From Daedaleopsis sinensis (taxonomy: Eukaryota; Basidiomycota; Agaricomycetes; Polyporales; Polyporaceae), in the NCBI GenBank assembly GCA_033807695.1, contig CM066302.1, forward strand, positions 4,526,001 to 4,590,000: DNA of 64,000 bases. Reading direction: 5' to 3'. Made by a program: the position numbers and the translations under genes. The first letter of the stretch is position 1. Every line of letters starts with the position of its first letter. Of this stretch, positions 33,518 to 46,014 are shown piece after piece. The notes under the pieces are model-generated. The model was not told the origin of the DNA, searched no databases, and saw only the letters and a list, made by a program, of their open reading frames with translations.

Positions 33518-34686
33518 CTATTGTCCTCTAGTTCCGTGCTCGTACTCCCCCGTGTCTAGAGCAGATATTATGGAATCACGTCTATCCTTCCCCGCCTCCT
33601 GCCTCCTTGCTGAGATGCTCCGTGGCCGTGGACTTGAACCGTCTGTCCCCACGAGGGTCGCCCTCGAGCTCGAGCTGGACGCTTCTGCGTAAACGGACCC
33701 CGCCTCGATGATGATCAGTGACTGCGACGTGCTGGTGCTCGTCGCGGTCGACATGCGCATATTCGGAGGGTCGTACACGGCGATCGCCCGCGTGGGCCGC
33801 AGCACAGGTGGTGACTGCCGTCCCGTGCCCCGAGCGATGTCGGCGGAGAGCTTCTCGTTGGGAAGGAAGCCTGAGAGGACGACGCGTGTGTAGGCTTCGA
33901 GTTCGGACGGCGTTGGGGAGGGAAGGCGCAACGACCTGTCTGAGGCAGTACAGCCCGCGTTCGAACGTTCACATGCGGGTGGGTGATGCATCGATCAGCC
34001 GCGATGGCATAACATGGCTGATGGCCGTGCGACGCACCTGCTGGCCGAACACGCCGTATCTTCATTAGCAGCCTCGCGGGATTGCGCGGAGGTCTACTTG
34101 GGGAAGGCGCGCTCACGTTTGCACGTCGTCGAGCCAGGACGACGAGTGCACATATCACGGCGAGAGCTGCTGCTATCGCACCGACAATGATACCCGCGAG
34201 GACTCCGGGAGAGAGCTTGGAGCTGTTTACCACAGGGACCGAGGTTTTGCCTGAGTACGAATACGAGTACATTGTCTGCCCACTAGACTGGGAGACGGAG
34301 ACTGTGTGCGTGCGCGTCCTGGTCACGGTGTGGGTCCTTGTTTCCTTGTAGGTCATCGTCTCCGTGTGGTTCATCGTTTCCGTGTGGGTCATCGTCTCCG
34401 TGTGGTTCATTGTTTCCGTGTGGGTCATCGTTTCCGTGTGTGTCATGGTCACGGTGGAGACGGATGCCGACGAAGACGTTGAGTCCGAATTGTAATAACT
34501 GACATATATTGGCCAGTCATCCGACGAGGTTGCAGGCGCATAGTACACTTTCTGATAGTATGGCGATGAGCTCACTGTCGTCGTAGGATTCGGGAGAGGG
34601 AGAATGTGATAAATCGGCGTCGAGGTCGACGACCAGTCATGTTGAACGGTGGTGGAGGCGAAATATGTGTCCTCGCACATGTCCAT
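33518..34686 (-). CDS. Ecto-D Ser/Thr-repeat membrane protein with delta tail
   Basis: Two exons, about 356 residues: 34686-34038 and 33939-33518, phase-1 intron of 98 nt. The ectodomain is Thr/Ser/His-rich, with a six-residue tandem repeat M(T/N)HTET encoded by an 18-bp minisatellite, then RTHTVTRTRTHT. The helix is GVLAGIIVGAIAAALAVICALVVL, followed by ARRRAN. The tail starts DRSLRLPSPTPSELEAYTR, shared with the paralogue at 35539-36679. No signal peptide is seen. Probably heavily O-glycosylated outside; function unknown. Confidence 0.7.
34351..34447 (-). repeat. 18-bp minisatellite in coding sequence
   Basis: About five and a half imperfect copies of an 18-bp unit (plus-strand core GTCATCGTCTCCGTGTGG), in frame, encoding M(T/N)HTET on the minus strand. 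Copy number would change the stalk length without a frameshift. Confidence 0.8.
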
Positions 34687-35538
34687 ACCGTCTTCGATCC
34701 TGTCCGGACTGGACGTGAAGTAGGACCGGTGTATTATGCAGGAGGGCGGCAGCCGCAGTCCGGGCGGGTCGGCTCAGTTCGAGGACGCGAGAAGGCGGTC
34801 GAGACCAGCCCGATCGGGTGATGGTGGAGTAGGCAGACCCGAGGAACCTAGGAAAGGACGAGAATCAATCTCGCCGCCTACCCGTACCGGAGAGACATGT
34901 TAGTCCGGTGTTCACACTGGAGTGGCTGGAGCTCACGCACCTATGAGTTGGTGAACCCTCAGATCCAACTGAACGTGTATAGCGACCTTATTCCTTACAC
35001 TCCTCCATTGTGAGATTCACAAAGGCGAAGACAAAGTCCGGTCAGCCTGTTTAGATGTCGAGGAGAAGATGATAGCTCACCGTCGAGGGCTAGATTGCGT
35101 GTAGGCCCCCACTATCGAAGATATAAGGCAGTCGAGTCGGTGGGAGGAAGAACAAGCTCCATCGAAGGATCCATCGAACACAGTCAAGCACTGCGCTAAC
35201 ACAGATGTCGGTGGGAGACGCCTCCGGGAGGAAGACGCAGTCCTGTCCAACGACTACGGAAATGGTGCGCGTGCCAATAACGAGTGAAAGTGCGAACAGA
35301 CTGATGAATAGAAGCGTCCCAGGTAGTCGTACAGGTAGGAAGAGAGTTCTAATAGGACAATGCCACAGCACATAGAAACATCATCACATGGCTCTGCCTG
35401 ATGATCGCGACCGCGCTGCCAGCCTCGACGCGCAGAGTGCAGTGACAGAGTCTGACACGTCAGGCTATGCACGTCATGACATTCATCGTTACACGCCTCC
35501 GCGATCATCATGTCGGAAGTGCTCTCGATGCAGGGAGG
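34687..35538. other. Intergenic between the two ecto-D genes
   Basis: Contains the upstream region of the 34.7 kb gene and the 3' flank of the 35.5 kb gene; no other coding signal. Confidence 0.4.
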
Positions 35539-36679
35539 CTACTGCAACGCTTGGGCATACGTCGGCGGTCGCGAGCGGCTCCGTCGTCGACCACGATCGC
35601 GTTCTCCGCCATGGCTGTTCCGAGAAGTAGGAGGCTCTGCAAAGTTCGATCCCACAGGACTCGACGCGATGATCAGCGTCTCGGAGGTACCAGTGGCGAC
35701 AGATGCCCGTTGGAAGCGCGCCGCATCCAAAGCGTTCGCGCTCACAGGGGTGAACTTCTCAGGAAAAGGGCCGCGTGTATAGGCTTCGAGTTCGGATGGC
35801 GTGGGGGACGGAAGCCTGAGCGGGCGATCTGTTCACACGGTGTAAGTCGTGCATAAGGACGCTAGGACGCAGTAGCTACGCACCGCTTGCCTGCACCGCG
35901 CGTACGCCCGAGATCATGTTAGACAGACGAGAAAGGGTGAGTTTCGGCGCGTTCCGGACGATGCGCGGTTTGCGCTTCACCAACACGATGACAAGCGCGC
36001 TCAACGCGAACAAGGCTGCGAGCGTCGCGAGTACGACGGCTGCGATGACTCCTGAAGTCCAGAAACCCGGGTCACGGGCCGAAACATACTGCGCATTTAG
36101 GGGAGCCGACGTTTGGGACATCGCGTACTCAGTCTGAGTAGGGGTGAACTCCACCGCAAATGTACTTTGCGTGAATGCCTGCGGACTAGACGGAGGAGAC
36201 AGGGTCAAAGTGCGGAATACCGTCGTAGTGGAGATAGATTCAGAGCCCATCCGCACGTCGGCCGGTGGGGCGATAGACGTTGAGGTGAGCTGATAGGCCG
36301 CAGAAGTTGAGAAGGTGGTGATCTCCTCAGAAGTAGAACGGGAGACTGTTTCGGTCACAGTAGAGGGCAGGTCGAAAGGAGGCGTTATGATGCTGGTCGT
36401 ACTAGCGAGGGCAGAAACCTGAGGCAGGGAAGACGCAGAGGCCGGCGCGTGTGCGACAATTTGGGTTGAAGTGGAGAGACGCTTGATAGTCACGGTATGG
36501 ACGACTCTGATGGTAGTCGTAGTGATAGGGGTAGTCGCGTGGTGCGTGTCTGTGGGAAGGATATGCGTAGATGTTGTCGGATTACGGGGATCTTCAAGAT
36601 CCTTGTTCACGGCCGGAGACATACTGAGCGAAATGCTGAGGGAAGACAAGGAATGTGGGTCTTGATGACGGGACTCCAT
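35539..36679 (-). CDS. Ecto-D Ser/Thr-rich membrane protein with delta tail and PPTY
   Basis: Two exons, about 361 residues: 36679-35884 and 35828-35539, phase-1 intron of 55 nt. A long Thr/Ser ectodomain without Cys motif leads to the helix (GVIAAVVLATLAALFALSALVIVLV) and KRKPRIVRNAPK. The tail exon begins DRPLRLPSPTPSELEAYTR, matching the 33.5 kb paralogue, and ends RSRPPTYAQALQ, a C-terminal PPxY like those of the alpha and epsilon tails. No signal peptide; a possible leader intron (GTGAGT near 36740) precedes the ATG. Confidence 0.7.
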
Positions 36680-37366
36680 CCCGCCGTCCGCCTACGTCGA
36701 GATGAACGACGAGTGATACCGCCGAGAAGAATATTGACTCACCACTGACGGAGTTCAACCTAACGTCGCCCTGTTCGCGATCCACACGAAGATGCGTAGA
36801 CGCTCCTCCAAAAACGAGCAGCTCTTTCGAGCTTTTAGCAGCAGTTCAACGGCACTGGGAACAAGTGTCAGGGTGGACAGAGCGGGCTCGGAGTCTAATG
36901 TCTTGGTACACATACCTGCATGGAGTTGACAGCGGTCAAGAGGGTTCCTCCACTCTGAGTCTATGGGATAATATACAGAGTGTTGGGTCACGAGCGTATC
37001 ATCTTGATGCGTGCCTAGACCACGGCGGCGATACGGGCGACCATCCCTATAGGGCTCGTACTACACACGATTCCCGTGTCATTCCCAAGTACTGAGCCGC
37101 ATCGTCGCTAGATTTGGATGAACGGACCACCAGGTGGTAGGCAGACCGCAACGCCTTGATAGAAGACATGTCCGATACGGCGTGATTCCGGCCTTTTCAT
37201 CACAGGTCGTGCGTGGTCCACGACACACGAGGTCAACCCACATAGCTCTGTATCTGCCGGTCCAGGAATACATGTCAACAGTCTACTTACCAACAACAGC
37301 CATCGACGACAGCTTCTTGCAAGCGCTTTCAAGATTACGATGCAGTCTAGCTTATAGCCTTGAAGT
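36680..37366. other. Gap without recognised gene
   Basis: Short frames only; probable leader of the ecto-D gene at the left side. Confidence 0.35.
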
Positions 37367-37645
37367 TTACGCATGGACGGCGTAGTTGCTAAGTCTAGTA
37401 GCTACCAGTCTAGAGTGCAGGGAAAGTTGATCAGATGCAGAAAGATCTAACAAGCCAAGAGCCTCATGCAGTGATATCATGCAGCGGGAGAGACAGTCGA
37501 GCGTGTCGATGTTGGCGAGATGGTTGTCATGTTGCAAAAAGTCTCCCAAAGTGTGACGTGGCAAGGCAACCTCAGAAGCGCTCAACAGAGCGACCAGCGC
37601 TTCAACGGTCTTGGAGGAGGATGTTTCGATTTCAATTGCGGTCAT
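37367..37645 (-). CDS. Hypothetical 92-residue helical protein or exon
   Basis: Minus-strand frame from ATG 37645 to TAA 37367 with coding-like composition and many Leu/Ala/Glu residues in helix-like spacing (TVEALVALLSASEVALPR, DTLDCLSRCMISLHEAL). I do not recognise it. It has no signal or membrane segment and no family motif, so it could be an isolated exon. Confidence 0.35.
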   Translation of the reverse strand: MTAIEIETSSSKTVEALVALLSASEVALPRHTLGDFLQHDNHLANIDTLDCLSRCMISLHEALGLLDLSASDQLSLHSRLVATRLSNYAVHA

Positions 37646-38506
37646 GATACGCTTGCAACGACTTCCATGGAGGGTTACTGCACAAGAATAAAGCAGATAC
37701 TAGAGGCACTGGTAGACTAAATGTGTCAGGGCCAGTGCTCGATTTATGAACCAAGCAGAAACTTCGCGGAAATGGCACTCGAAACTCGGATAACCCCTCG
37801 CAAGAATTCTGATAAAGTAAGAGCGTAACTGCAGGGAAACTAGACGGTATCAGACCTCATGTAGCTCTTGTCTCAGGAATGTCTATGAGGTACGCACAGA
37901 TTTTGAAAATCCTTTAGAATGCTATACTGAACGATTCGGACCTCATACCATCTCAGAGATCTTGCCAGAGGGTTGCAACTGGTGTAGAGGGCTGCATGCT
38001 ATACCCTACGTGATCCTCAGGCCTATCAGGAGGGCCAGCAACTGACGAGGCGTCACGCCGCTCCGTCAGGCTGAAAACTCCTCATACACAGTCCGATAAT
38101 GCGCTCGCGACGGAGTGTGGGTAGACATGAAGACGACCCCCGTCCGATAGATACCGATCCCCGGCTGCAGTCCGGGGACGGGATTCCGTGTTGGCTCTGC
38201 TCAGCAAAGACATCAGAGAACCATCATGGAGTTATGGTAGCTGCTAACAGGTTGCTAGGAAGATGTAGATGTGAACTGTCAACGTCAAGATTGAGCGTTA
38301 TAAAATACTTCTGATATTCGAGCGGCGCTCCCACACGGAGAGACCTGACCTGACCTCGAGTGTATAGAGCTGACCGTGCACGGCTACAAGAGTGTTCCAT
38401 CATGCGACGTAGACGGTCGCATGTGTGCTCTACGAGCTGCTAATATTGAGTCGAAATGTTAACATGAGCGCTACCGGGGAACTGGGAGAACAAACTCGCA
38501 GCTGGA
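37646..38506. other. Gap without recognised gene
   Basis: No supported frame; 3' flank of the next minus-strand gene. Confidence 0.4.
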
Positions 38507-39970
38507 TCAATACCGTCGATATGGCGGCGGGAGCGTCTCATCCATCTCCTCTGAGCCTGAAGGTGCTGCTTGATCATATAGCTGCTCTTCCGGGTGGCCT
38601 CCTGCCAAGCGCACGCCGCCGTCCATCTCGTACAAGACCATGGGCTCCGCTGGAGGGGCCACCGGTAGTGACACGAGAGTAGTCGACTCAGGGGGACGAG
38701 ACACGACTGCCTCGCTAACGTCGAGTTTGCCCTCGCGCGGAGGTGCTTCCTCTGAGTCCTCATGTTCCGCGATAGAACGCCGCTGCGTGTGGTCCGTAGA
38801 GAGACGATCGACATCCGCCTCTTCCGCAGGCAGCGCGCTCTTCTCTTGCAACGGCGAGACTCCTGATTCCGACGTGAGATGCACCGCCGTCGTATGAGAG
38901 CATGGCTGCGAAGAGGCTCTTTGAGGCTCCGCTGGTTCGTCGGGAGGGTAGAAAGGCGACCCGGCGTGCGAAGAACGACCGATTTCTATCTCTGGAACAA
39001 TGATTGAGTGTCAACGGCGAAAGCGACAACCTGTGCGCCGCTACTCACCTCCATCGCGCTCTGAGTCTCCTGGATTCGGTCCATCGTGCTGCTTTCGTGA
39101 TCTCCTCGTGCGGCGCATCCGGTACAGTATGCCCAGCACCGAAAGCAGCACAATAACCGCTCCCGCTGCGACTGAAGCTACAATCTTCACGTTGGGGGAG
39201 TGCTGTCCGGACGGTCCAGACGTGGACTGCTCAGGGCTTGTGAGGAGCGGAACAGAGTTTGTCGGTATTGGAGATGAGATGACTGTCGCAGGCGTCGCAG
39301 TTGTGGCACCGGAGCTGGTGTCGGATCCCGCAGTCGAGGCTGGCCCAGGGCGGTGAATCTCAGCAGAGGATGTGGTAGAGAATGTGGTAGAGAAAGTGAT
39401 GGTTGGTGATGGTTGCGAGGTCGGGCTTGTGCTTGTCGTCGGCGGTGATTCTGTCGTCACTGAGGGCACTTCCGTAGGCGTCGAAGAGAATGTGGCTGAC
39501 TGAGAACGACTTGGCACTCCGGGGTGGGGACCTCTACCCCGAGTGGTTGTTCTAGTCTCTGTCGGCGATGGCGATGGATCCTCCTCGCTCGACCCGCTGA
39601 CACAGGAGTCATCGGGTCCGGCCTTAACCGAAACCTGGTCCGAGTCAGATACATCTCCTTGGGCATCCTGCACACGGAAGGTGACCAGAGTTGGAACAGG
39701 AACGTCGACTGTCCACAATATGAAGTCGTCCGATGTGCCGATAGAACTCGGCGTAGCGGGTCTTCCGGTGCGACTCGCTGCGATGACGAAGAACTCGTAG
39801 GGTGGGGTGCCGTCCTTTGCGACCAAGGACACTGGGAGACATTGGAAAGGATCGTCGGGAGCCACGGTTAGCTCTAACGCCGTAGCGATATCCACCAGCA
39901 GACCGAGGAGGATGACGAATGCGAGCGCGTTCGATTGGGTCCCCTTGTGTATTGGGGTCATTGACTTCAT
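38507..39970 (-). CDS. Ecto-A membrane protein with alpha tail
   Basis: Two exons, about 468 residues: 39970-39049 and 38991-38507, phase-1 intron of 57 nt. ATG 39970 precedes the signal region (NALAFVILLGLLVDIATA); the frame also opens at 40033. Ecto-A reads FQCLPVSLVAKDGTPPYEF, FILWTVDVPVPTLVTFRV and a closing DDSC. A long Thr/Ser/Pro stalk leads to the helix (KIVASVAAGAVIVLLSVLGI) and RMRRTRRSRK. The alpha tail is acidic in the middle and ends MDGGVRLAGGHPEE and LPPPYRRY. The closest relative in ectodomain layout is the 47.4 kb gene. Confidence 0.8.
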
Positions 39971-40640
39971 CACGGACCATCGAGGATGCGAGACGCACCT
40001 TGTTCGTTCTATATTGGTCAATGTCACTTGCATTGCGCATATCGGTGCAAGATTGACCCCTTCGAGGGGCTTTGGAGGGTGAGTACAGTGAACATGGAGA
40101 ATCGGTTGTCTCGAACATACCGCTTAGCGGAAGGATGGGGTGTACGTCGAGCGAGTCGAGGAGTGGGGGCTCTATAACAGTCGTATATAGACATTGATTG
40201 CACTACTGCGAAGAGGGTGGGATGTAAACCGGACGCTAAGGCGGAAAGAAGCAGATCCACCTACAGAGAAGTATCAACTGCAAAGCGAGAGACAGCTACG
40301 AGAATGAACCCTAATATTCGGAGATCCGAAATAACTGAAGTGTGAGAACCTCTGGGCGAGTCCTGTGTATGTTTTGGCTCTCGGGGTTGGGATCAACTCG
40401 GGTGCGACGAATCCACGGTAACTGTGTAGGAGCAAGCGTCAACCGCGCACAATCGTCTTCCTCCCGGGCACACGGAGGAGGTGCTCGCGCTCGAACGCGA
40501 CGATGTTCACCATCGCGAGGTTCGTGTCTTCGATCTTGTCTCCCTCGAATCCCCAGAGTTTATGAAGATCTGCGCTCGAGGAGAGCTTATACAAGGCGTG
40601 CGTCACAACCTGAAGTTGAAGGAGGATCGGACGCCGAAAT
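39971..40640. other. Gap; one coding-like minus frame
   Basis: A minus frame at 40439-40666 (75 codons, with ALYKLSSSADLHKLWGFEGD) looks coding by composition, but I could not assign or extend it. The rest is the promoter side of the 38.5 kb gene. Confidence 0.3.
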
Positions 40641-41033
40641 ACGAGTACCTCAGTCCTCACGTGCACGAGCGGGTGTCGCTGGACGCCTTCCGATCGAAGG
40701 AGTTGAAGCGTGGACGACGAAGCCGTGGAGGACGCATGTGCTCACGAAATGCGAGTTTTGAAGCACGAGATTCAAGGTTTCAGGTTTCAGCGGGGAACTG
40801 GCAGCGATACTGACTTTATGGATACGGATTTGGTATTGTACAGACCTACCTATACATGCCTCACAGTGAGCTCGCATGTAGAGTGCTGTTAGGATGTTCG
40901 TATGAAAGGACTCACTAGTACCTCCGCGAATGCAGCTCGTAAAGATTCTCCCTTTCTACACCTCGCCATTCCCTCCAGCCCCATCAGGGTTTCACGTTGG
41001 CAACGAGCACTCACCAACGAGTGGAAGACTGAC

Positions 41034-41106
41034 CTGTAATACTGGGCTGAAAATTTTCTGTACTTGAGGAGAGCGGTTTTGACTGAGACGAGATCGAGGC
41101 CACCAT
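41034..41106 (-). other. Exon-like segment shared with the right arm
   Basis: Minus ATG 41106 opens MVASISSQSKPLSS... and ends at a phase-1 donor after ITG. The right arm has the matching MASDSSRSKPLSLQ...VTG exon at 57940-58018 with the same phase, so a coding first exon of an unknown small gene is plausible in both arms. Confidence 0.35.
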
Positions 41107-41677
41107 GTTCGACGAGAAGCTTGCGTAAAGCTGCTATGCCTGTCGTCAGAGGATTGAGAACTCGAGTTTGCGTCTACTGTTCGTAGCGTGAAGATCCAGG
41201 GAACGCGGCGCGAGTTGCAGGAGGTAGTGACCAGGTAGTGACACGTAGTACGCAGCCGGAGGCAACCTCAGACAGTCGAATATTCAAGACAAAGCAGTAC
41301 CAGAATGTACGCGTCGGAGCCGGAGCGAAAGCATAGCGCGAGGAGGGGGAGGGAGGAGGAAGAGGAGGATTGCGGTGATGCTGCCAGCCACAAGCGTGTT
41401 ATTTGTCTCTGTTTGTCCACCAGAAGGCGCCGGGCTCGGCGAGCGGCTCAGGGCTGAAGCGCTGACGGAGGCTGGCAGTACGAGTAGGCTCGTAAACAAG
41501 TTTCTTTTCGACAGAACGTCACTTACTGCCGGTTCTAGCTGAATGAATCCGATGCATTTCTCCTACAAGATTGAAGCTCGTGTTGGAGATAATTCTCCGT
41601 GAAGATTTCCATGAATGAAAGGTAAAAGGACAAAACAAAGTCCGATCTCGGAGTACATCCTCCGCCAACGGTGCTCT

Positions 41678-44152
41678 CTACATGGGATCTGCGAGACTCA
41701 ATGTAGTGAGGTACGCCATCTGAGCTGCACGGTACGTGTCCGGCGTGAGGTTGAACTGCGGCTGCGCGTCATTGAAGGTGAGGAGCTGTGGATCCAGCTG
41801 GGTATAACGCGGCCAGTGGAAGGCGTCGCCCCCGTTGGGATTGAGCGTCGCTGCGAAGCGGATCAGATAGTCTGTCAGAGACCCCCCGCCGTATACGTTG
41901 GCCATCTCGATGCCGTGAGCCTGTAGGGGAACGCATGCTCAGCGGGTTGTCTGTAAGAGGAAGGCTGTACTTACCGCCTCGATACCTTCGACTTGGTTCA
42001 TTCGATACACTGCGACGCAGGCCCATCAGTACGTTGTCCGGGAGTCGACCGATCTATAGACGTTGACAACGCACAATAAGAGTAGACGGGGCTCTTTTTC
42101 GACAATTCTTGCACAAACAGATGAGTTGGTGCTTGGAAGATCAAGTCGCCATGGAGCGCGGACATCCGCTTGTACTGGGGCGAGTACGCGAACGCATCCC
42201 CGGTACCGAATGGCGATCCGGCTGCAGGGTCAGCCGGATACAACTCTAGCAGTTTGGCCATTGCAGCGTCCGATGTGTTACTGAAGTAGTTCCAGTGGAC
42301 GTAGTCGCGGAACTCTTGGTCGGTGCTGCAGAAAGTCGATAAGCAAGGTATCAGATGACAGACATGAGGTAGTAGAGTGTGCTCACGTCAGATTGGCCGT
42401 CGGGAAGGAGAACAATGTCCCTTCGTCGCCGTTTAACCCTACCACCCTAAGTCAGTATTTGAAGGATCGCATCCAGCAGGAGCGAGACTGACCGACTACG
42501 ACGGGGATCTTGGCAATCTTGCCCGCCAGAAGCTGACGCTCGGGCGGTTCGGCGAGGAAGATACCATCAGCGCGAGGGAAGGCAGCCAGATTCAGTTGCT
42601 AGGAAACGTCATTGTCAGTATCCCCACTCAGCGTGTATCTCGATGCGAGGCAAATACTGACCTTAAACCCGGAGAGAACCGCAGAACCCTTGTTCATCGC
42701 AGCCTGTATCGACTCGGCGTCGACGGTTCTCAGACAGTTCAAGGTATCGCTGGCTGTCGAGCACCCTGTGTCGTGCACTATTGCGTCGTAGGTAGACTGA
42801 AGATACGGATCGCCGACGTAGCCGGTAGGACTGACGGTGCCGGACTGCATGAATCCCGCACGGAACAGCCCTTCGGTATCACCACCGTTGGCCAGCATCT
42901 GCAGCGCAACCGATATCGATCCTGCACTCTGGCCCCAACTAAAAAGAACGGAGATCCTCAGCAGTGATGATCAATTTGTGAGTGTGGACAGAATACGTAC
43001 ATCATGACCTTTGTGGGATCTCCGCCAAATGCGGAGATGTACTTCTGGATCCAGCGGAGGGCCTCTCGATCTAAAGAGTTTGTGAAATATATCAGATGCT
43101 GTCGCGCGAGAAGAAAAGGTTGCGCACGGTCGTGTAGCCCGAGGTTGCCTACACCGGCATCTTTTACTTCACGTCCTCCGAGGAATCCAAACGCTAGATG
43201 AGAAGGGGTGTCAGCCCTCAAATGCCTCATGCCGCGCTACGTTGCCGATTCCCGCGTACCGCTCAGTCTATTAGAAATGTTCGTAAGTCTACTATTGGTA
43301 AGGGTGCAAACGGGGAACAGACACTGACCTGTAGTTCATCGCAACGTATATGATCGGCTCCCCGATCTCGATAGACCTCGTCACGATCACCTCGCCGGGG
43401 AACCTGCAGCAGGGTTAGTCCTTCAGCACTCTGAGAATGTCGCGAGACAAGAACGACGGACCCATTAGATCCGATCTGGAAACCGCCTGTTCAACCATTA
43501 GATATGATCCGTATATCTACAATGGACGAGAGTACCTCCGTATATCCACTATGAGGCTCTGTTCAGGAATACAATTCTCGGTATACGAAACTGAGTACAC
43601 GAACCACTGCGACTGGGAGCTTGGAGCCTGGCGAAGTACCGGTGGGAACTATGACATTGAGGTTGAGACCTTGCAAAAAAGTAACTCAGCATAGAGCCCA
43701 TCGCTCAACAACGCGGAGGAATAGCTACAGCCTTCGTTTTAGGGGATGTTGGGACCTTGGACAATTGAGGCCAGGAACTCGCCTACAGCAGCGGGTACGC
43801 TCTCCGGGAACGGGATCGGCGGGACTGTTTGCTGGATACACTGATTGCCATATGTCGTCGCATTGATTATCCCGCTGTAAGACGATGGCGGCTGCGGCAG
43901 TCGTAACCGCAAGTCTCCAACTCTGCATGGCGTTGCCCGCTGTCAGTGTTCGAGACCGAGGCGAAAAGACGAGTGAGCTTACGGAGGTTGAGCGAACGGA
44001 ATACCGAGGAACTGCGATACGGTCCCATTGGTCTTCCCGATGACCGTGGCATCGTCCAGAGTGACGGTCGGATGCGGCTCTTTTTCAGCACGCATCGGCG
44101 ACTGCAAGGCCAGACTGGCGAGGAGGTTCGCGAGGAACGCCTGAGTACGCAT
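41678..44152 (-). pseudogene. Type-B carboxylesterase/lipase copy with nonsense codon
   Basis: Inverted paralogue of the esterase at 54831, with the same exon layout and matching sequence: MRTQAFLANLLASLAL signal, SQFLGIPFAQPP, the eight-base and thirteen-base micro-exons, GQSAGSISVAL, a Glu in the NGDEGT block, and AHGIEMANVYGGG with the catalytic His, ending LSLADPM. However, exon 2 (starting at 43922) has TAA at 43741-43739, in frame by count from the ATG, where the right copy has CAA (Gln). Translation would stop near codon 118, before the active site. All catalytic residues downstream are kept, so the lesion looks recent or could be an allele. Confidence 0.75.
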
Positions 44153-44200
44153 GTGGGCTGTCGAGTGCGTGAATGCTCTCCGTGAGGTTCGTGACCAGCT

Positions 44201-44208
44201 CTCTTATA
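44201..44208 (-). promoter_or_regulatory. TATA box of the left esterase copy
   Basis: Minus strand TATAAGAG about 50 bases before ATG 44152; the counterpart of TATAAAAG at 54775-54782. Confidence 0.55.
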
Positions 44209-45149
44209 CATACCTTTGGTGCCCACCGAGCCGCCCGCAAGGTCCGGTGTTAACCGCAGAGAAGCTCGGAGTTTCGCAGCGTCTCGGCACTTCCATGACT
44301 CACCGACCCAGATGCGCGCAAATCCATCACGATGACTCCGCGGCGCTCGCATTTAGGTCTGGGATCGGCAAGACTGACGCATGGGCAACGTAACGACCTA
44401 TGGATGTGACTCCATGCGGCGCTTTCACGCGTGAGAGCCCCCGGGCGAGTGGAGTCGTTGAAGGGTGGGTAGTTGGCGTGGCGCGATCAGTACCGTACAG
44501 CGCCATTGCCGGTGAGGTCGAGCGTCGAGGCGGAGCTGAAGAGGAGTAGGCGTTCGTGAGCTCGGTACCGTGGGCCTGCACAGACGTGGACAGCGATTGC
44601 GCACAGGTCAGCTACGCCACTCCGATCGTCGCGAAGCAGCACACGCACGGCCCCAATGTCTTCGGCTTGGATCCAGCTCACCGAGTGATCCAGCTTTCAG
44701 TTGGGGATAACGAGTTAGTTGTGTGTGAGATGTCAATAAAGGGGGGGCGCACAGTGTGAGTGGGCTGGCTGGCTCTCGGCAGGATTCTGCACGAGAACTC
44801 GCCGGGGTGCTTGCTTTACGAAGTCGCTTCGGAACGTGAGCTCGTACTTGGGAGAGGAACTCGTCGTCGGTGCTAGGTTCGGATGAGCGGGAGTCGAAGG
44901 CAACCAGCGGGAATATGAGTGACGTACGCACGGCGTTAGGTTTAGAGTGGAGATTGCGAACACAGAATCATCGTTCACGATAGGTGTCGCCATTCTCCCG
45001 TTGAGAATCCGGCGCATCGGGGACTCGATGACACTGCGTCGAACATTGGGAGCCACGGAGTGTTCACTTGCTACCAGATCACAGGCATCAGCCTATACGC
45101 ACACCCACGGAAATGTCCAGCCTGTGACTCACCTGGAAACTGACCATGA

Positions 45150-45215
45150 ACGGCTTCAGCGCGACTAGCGGAACACTTCGCAATCATGGCTCCAGCGTAT
45201 CACACGCGCTGGTGT
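45150..45215 (+). pseudogene. Stub of a BTB gene first exon
   Basis: The plus frame FSATSGTLRNHGSSVSHALV matches FSAASDTVRTPGSSVSLALV of the BTB gene starting at 54140 (minus). Homology stops soon after, so the left arm ends inside this exon and the rest of the BTB gene is missing. Confidence 0.65.
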
Positions 45216-46014
45216 GTGACTCACCCTGTATCCGCGACGAGGCTGTCGTACGTCCGACTCGGAGTACGCAAGTACGGGGGGCGCTGAGCCAAGCTCCATG
45301 CAGAAGCCCGCACGGACTCAAAAGGTTCTCGGTGTCGCTTTTGTTGTGCAACATCCATGGATGGTAACGTCGGACATCGAGCTCGCGCTCTCCGAATCGC
45401 CCGGTTGAAACTTGCTGCAGTGTGACTTGTCAATATCATCTGCATCTCAGGCACAGAGGGACTCGGAACGCACATCATGATAACCTTAGCACTATTTTAC
45501 GTTAAGCACTAGGAACACCGCCGAGCCTGGAGATGTCTGGGAGATGCTGCTGGTACTTCTGGACTCAGCCGCAGCGTAAGTAGTAGCGGTTCAAGTGCAA
45601 ACCCAACCTGAGATTCGAGTCAGGCCGTCTTTGGCGCCTGTTTAGCGCGCGATACTTACGCTATTACGTAAGCATACGATGCCCCACCAAAAATCTTATT
45701 CCGTACTTGCACCTGCGACTGACCTCATCATACCCACCTCTTTCTCTTCTCGTGTGGTACATGACGACTACAATTCAATGTCATACACGGTGAAATGTCT
45801 GCAAGATGCCAAAGGGACTGAATTATCCCCGGAAAACAAGAAAGTTGCGAAGACCTCACCTCAGGCATGACCCTTTTTTTGAATGCTGAGGGCTGTTTCG
45901 CCACTTCCACTGGACCCAGAACTACGGAGGTGCGCATATGTCTCTTCAGGTCACTCCCACTACCTCCACAAATTCATTGAAACCATGGTTAAATCCGGCC
46001 TCCTCTTCGTCTTT
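45216..46014. other. Gap at duplication boundary
   Basis: No recognised coding sequence between the BTB stub and the decayed EthD-like copy. Confidence 0.35.

Larger units (their letters stand above)
40641..45215. repeat. Left arm of a large inverted duplication
   Basis: The reverse complement of this arm matches about 54070-58460: e.g. the 41283-41500 region against 57455-57700, ACTCACCAACGAG near 41008 against its complement near 58033, the whole esterase, and GTCCAGCCTGTGACT near 45114 against its complement near 54154. Limits are estimates. The arm contains the esterase copy and a BTB stub, separated from the other arm by roughly 9 kb. Confidence 0.8.

Noticed and set aside
33715..34068. 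Plus-strand frames over the ecto-D gene
   Set aside because: The minus strand has helix, repeats and a tail shared with its paralogue; the plus frames have none.
40439..40813. Opposite coding-like frames on both strands as genes
   Set aside because: Neither could be extended by splicing or assigned, and part of the plus frame only mirrors the duplicated segment near 58.3 kb.
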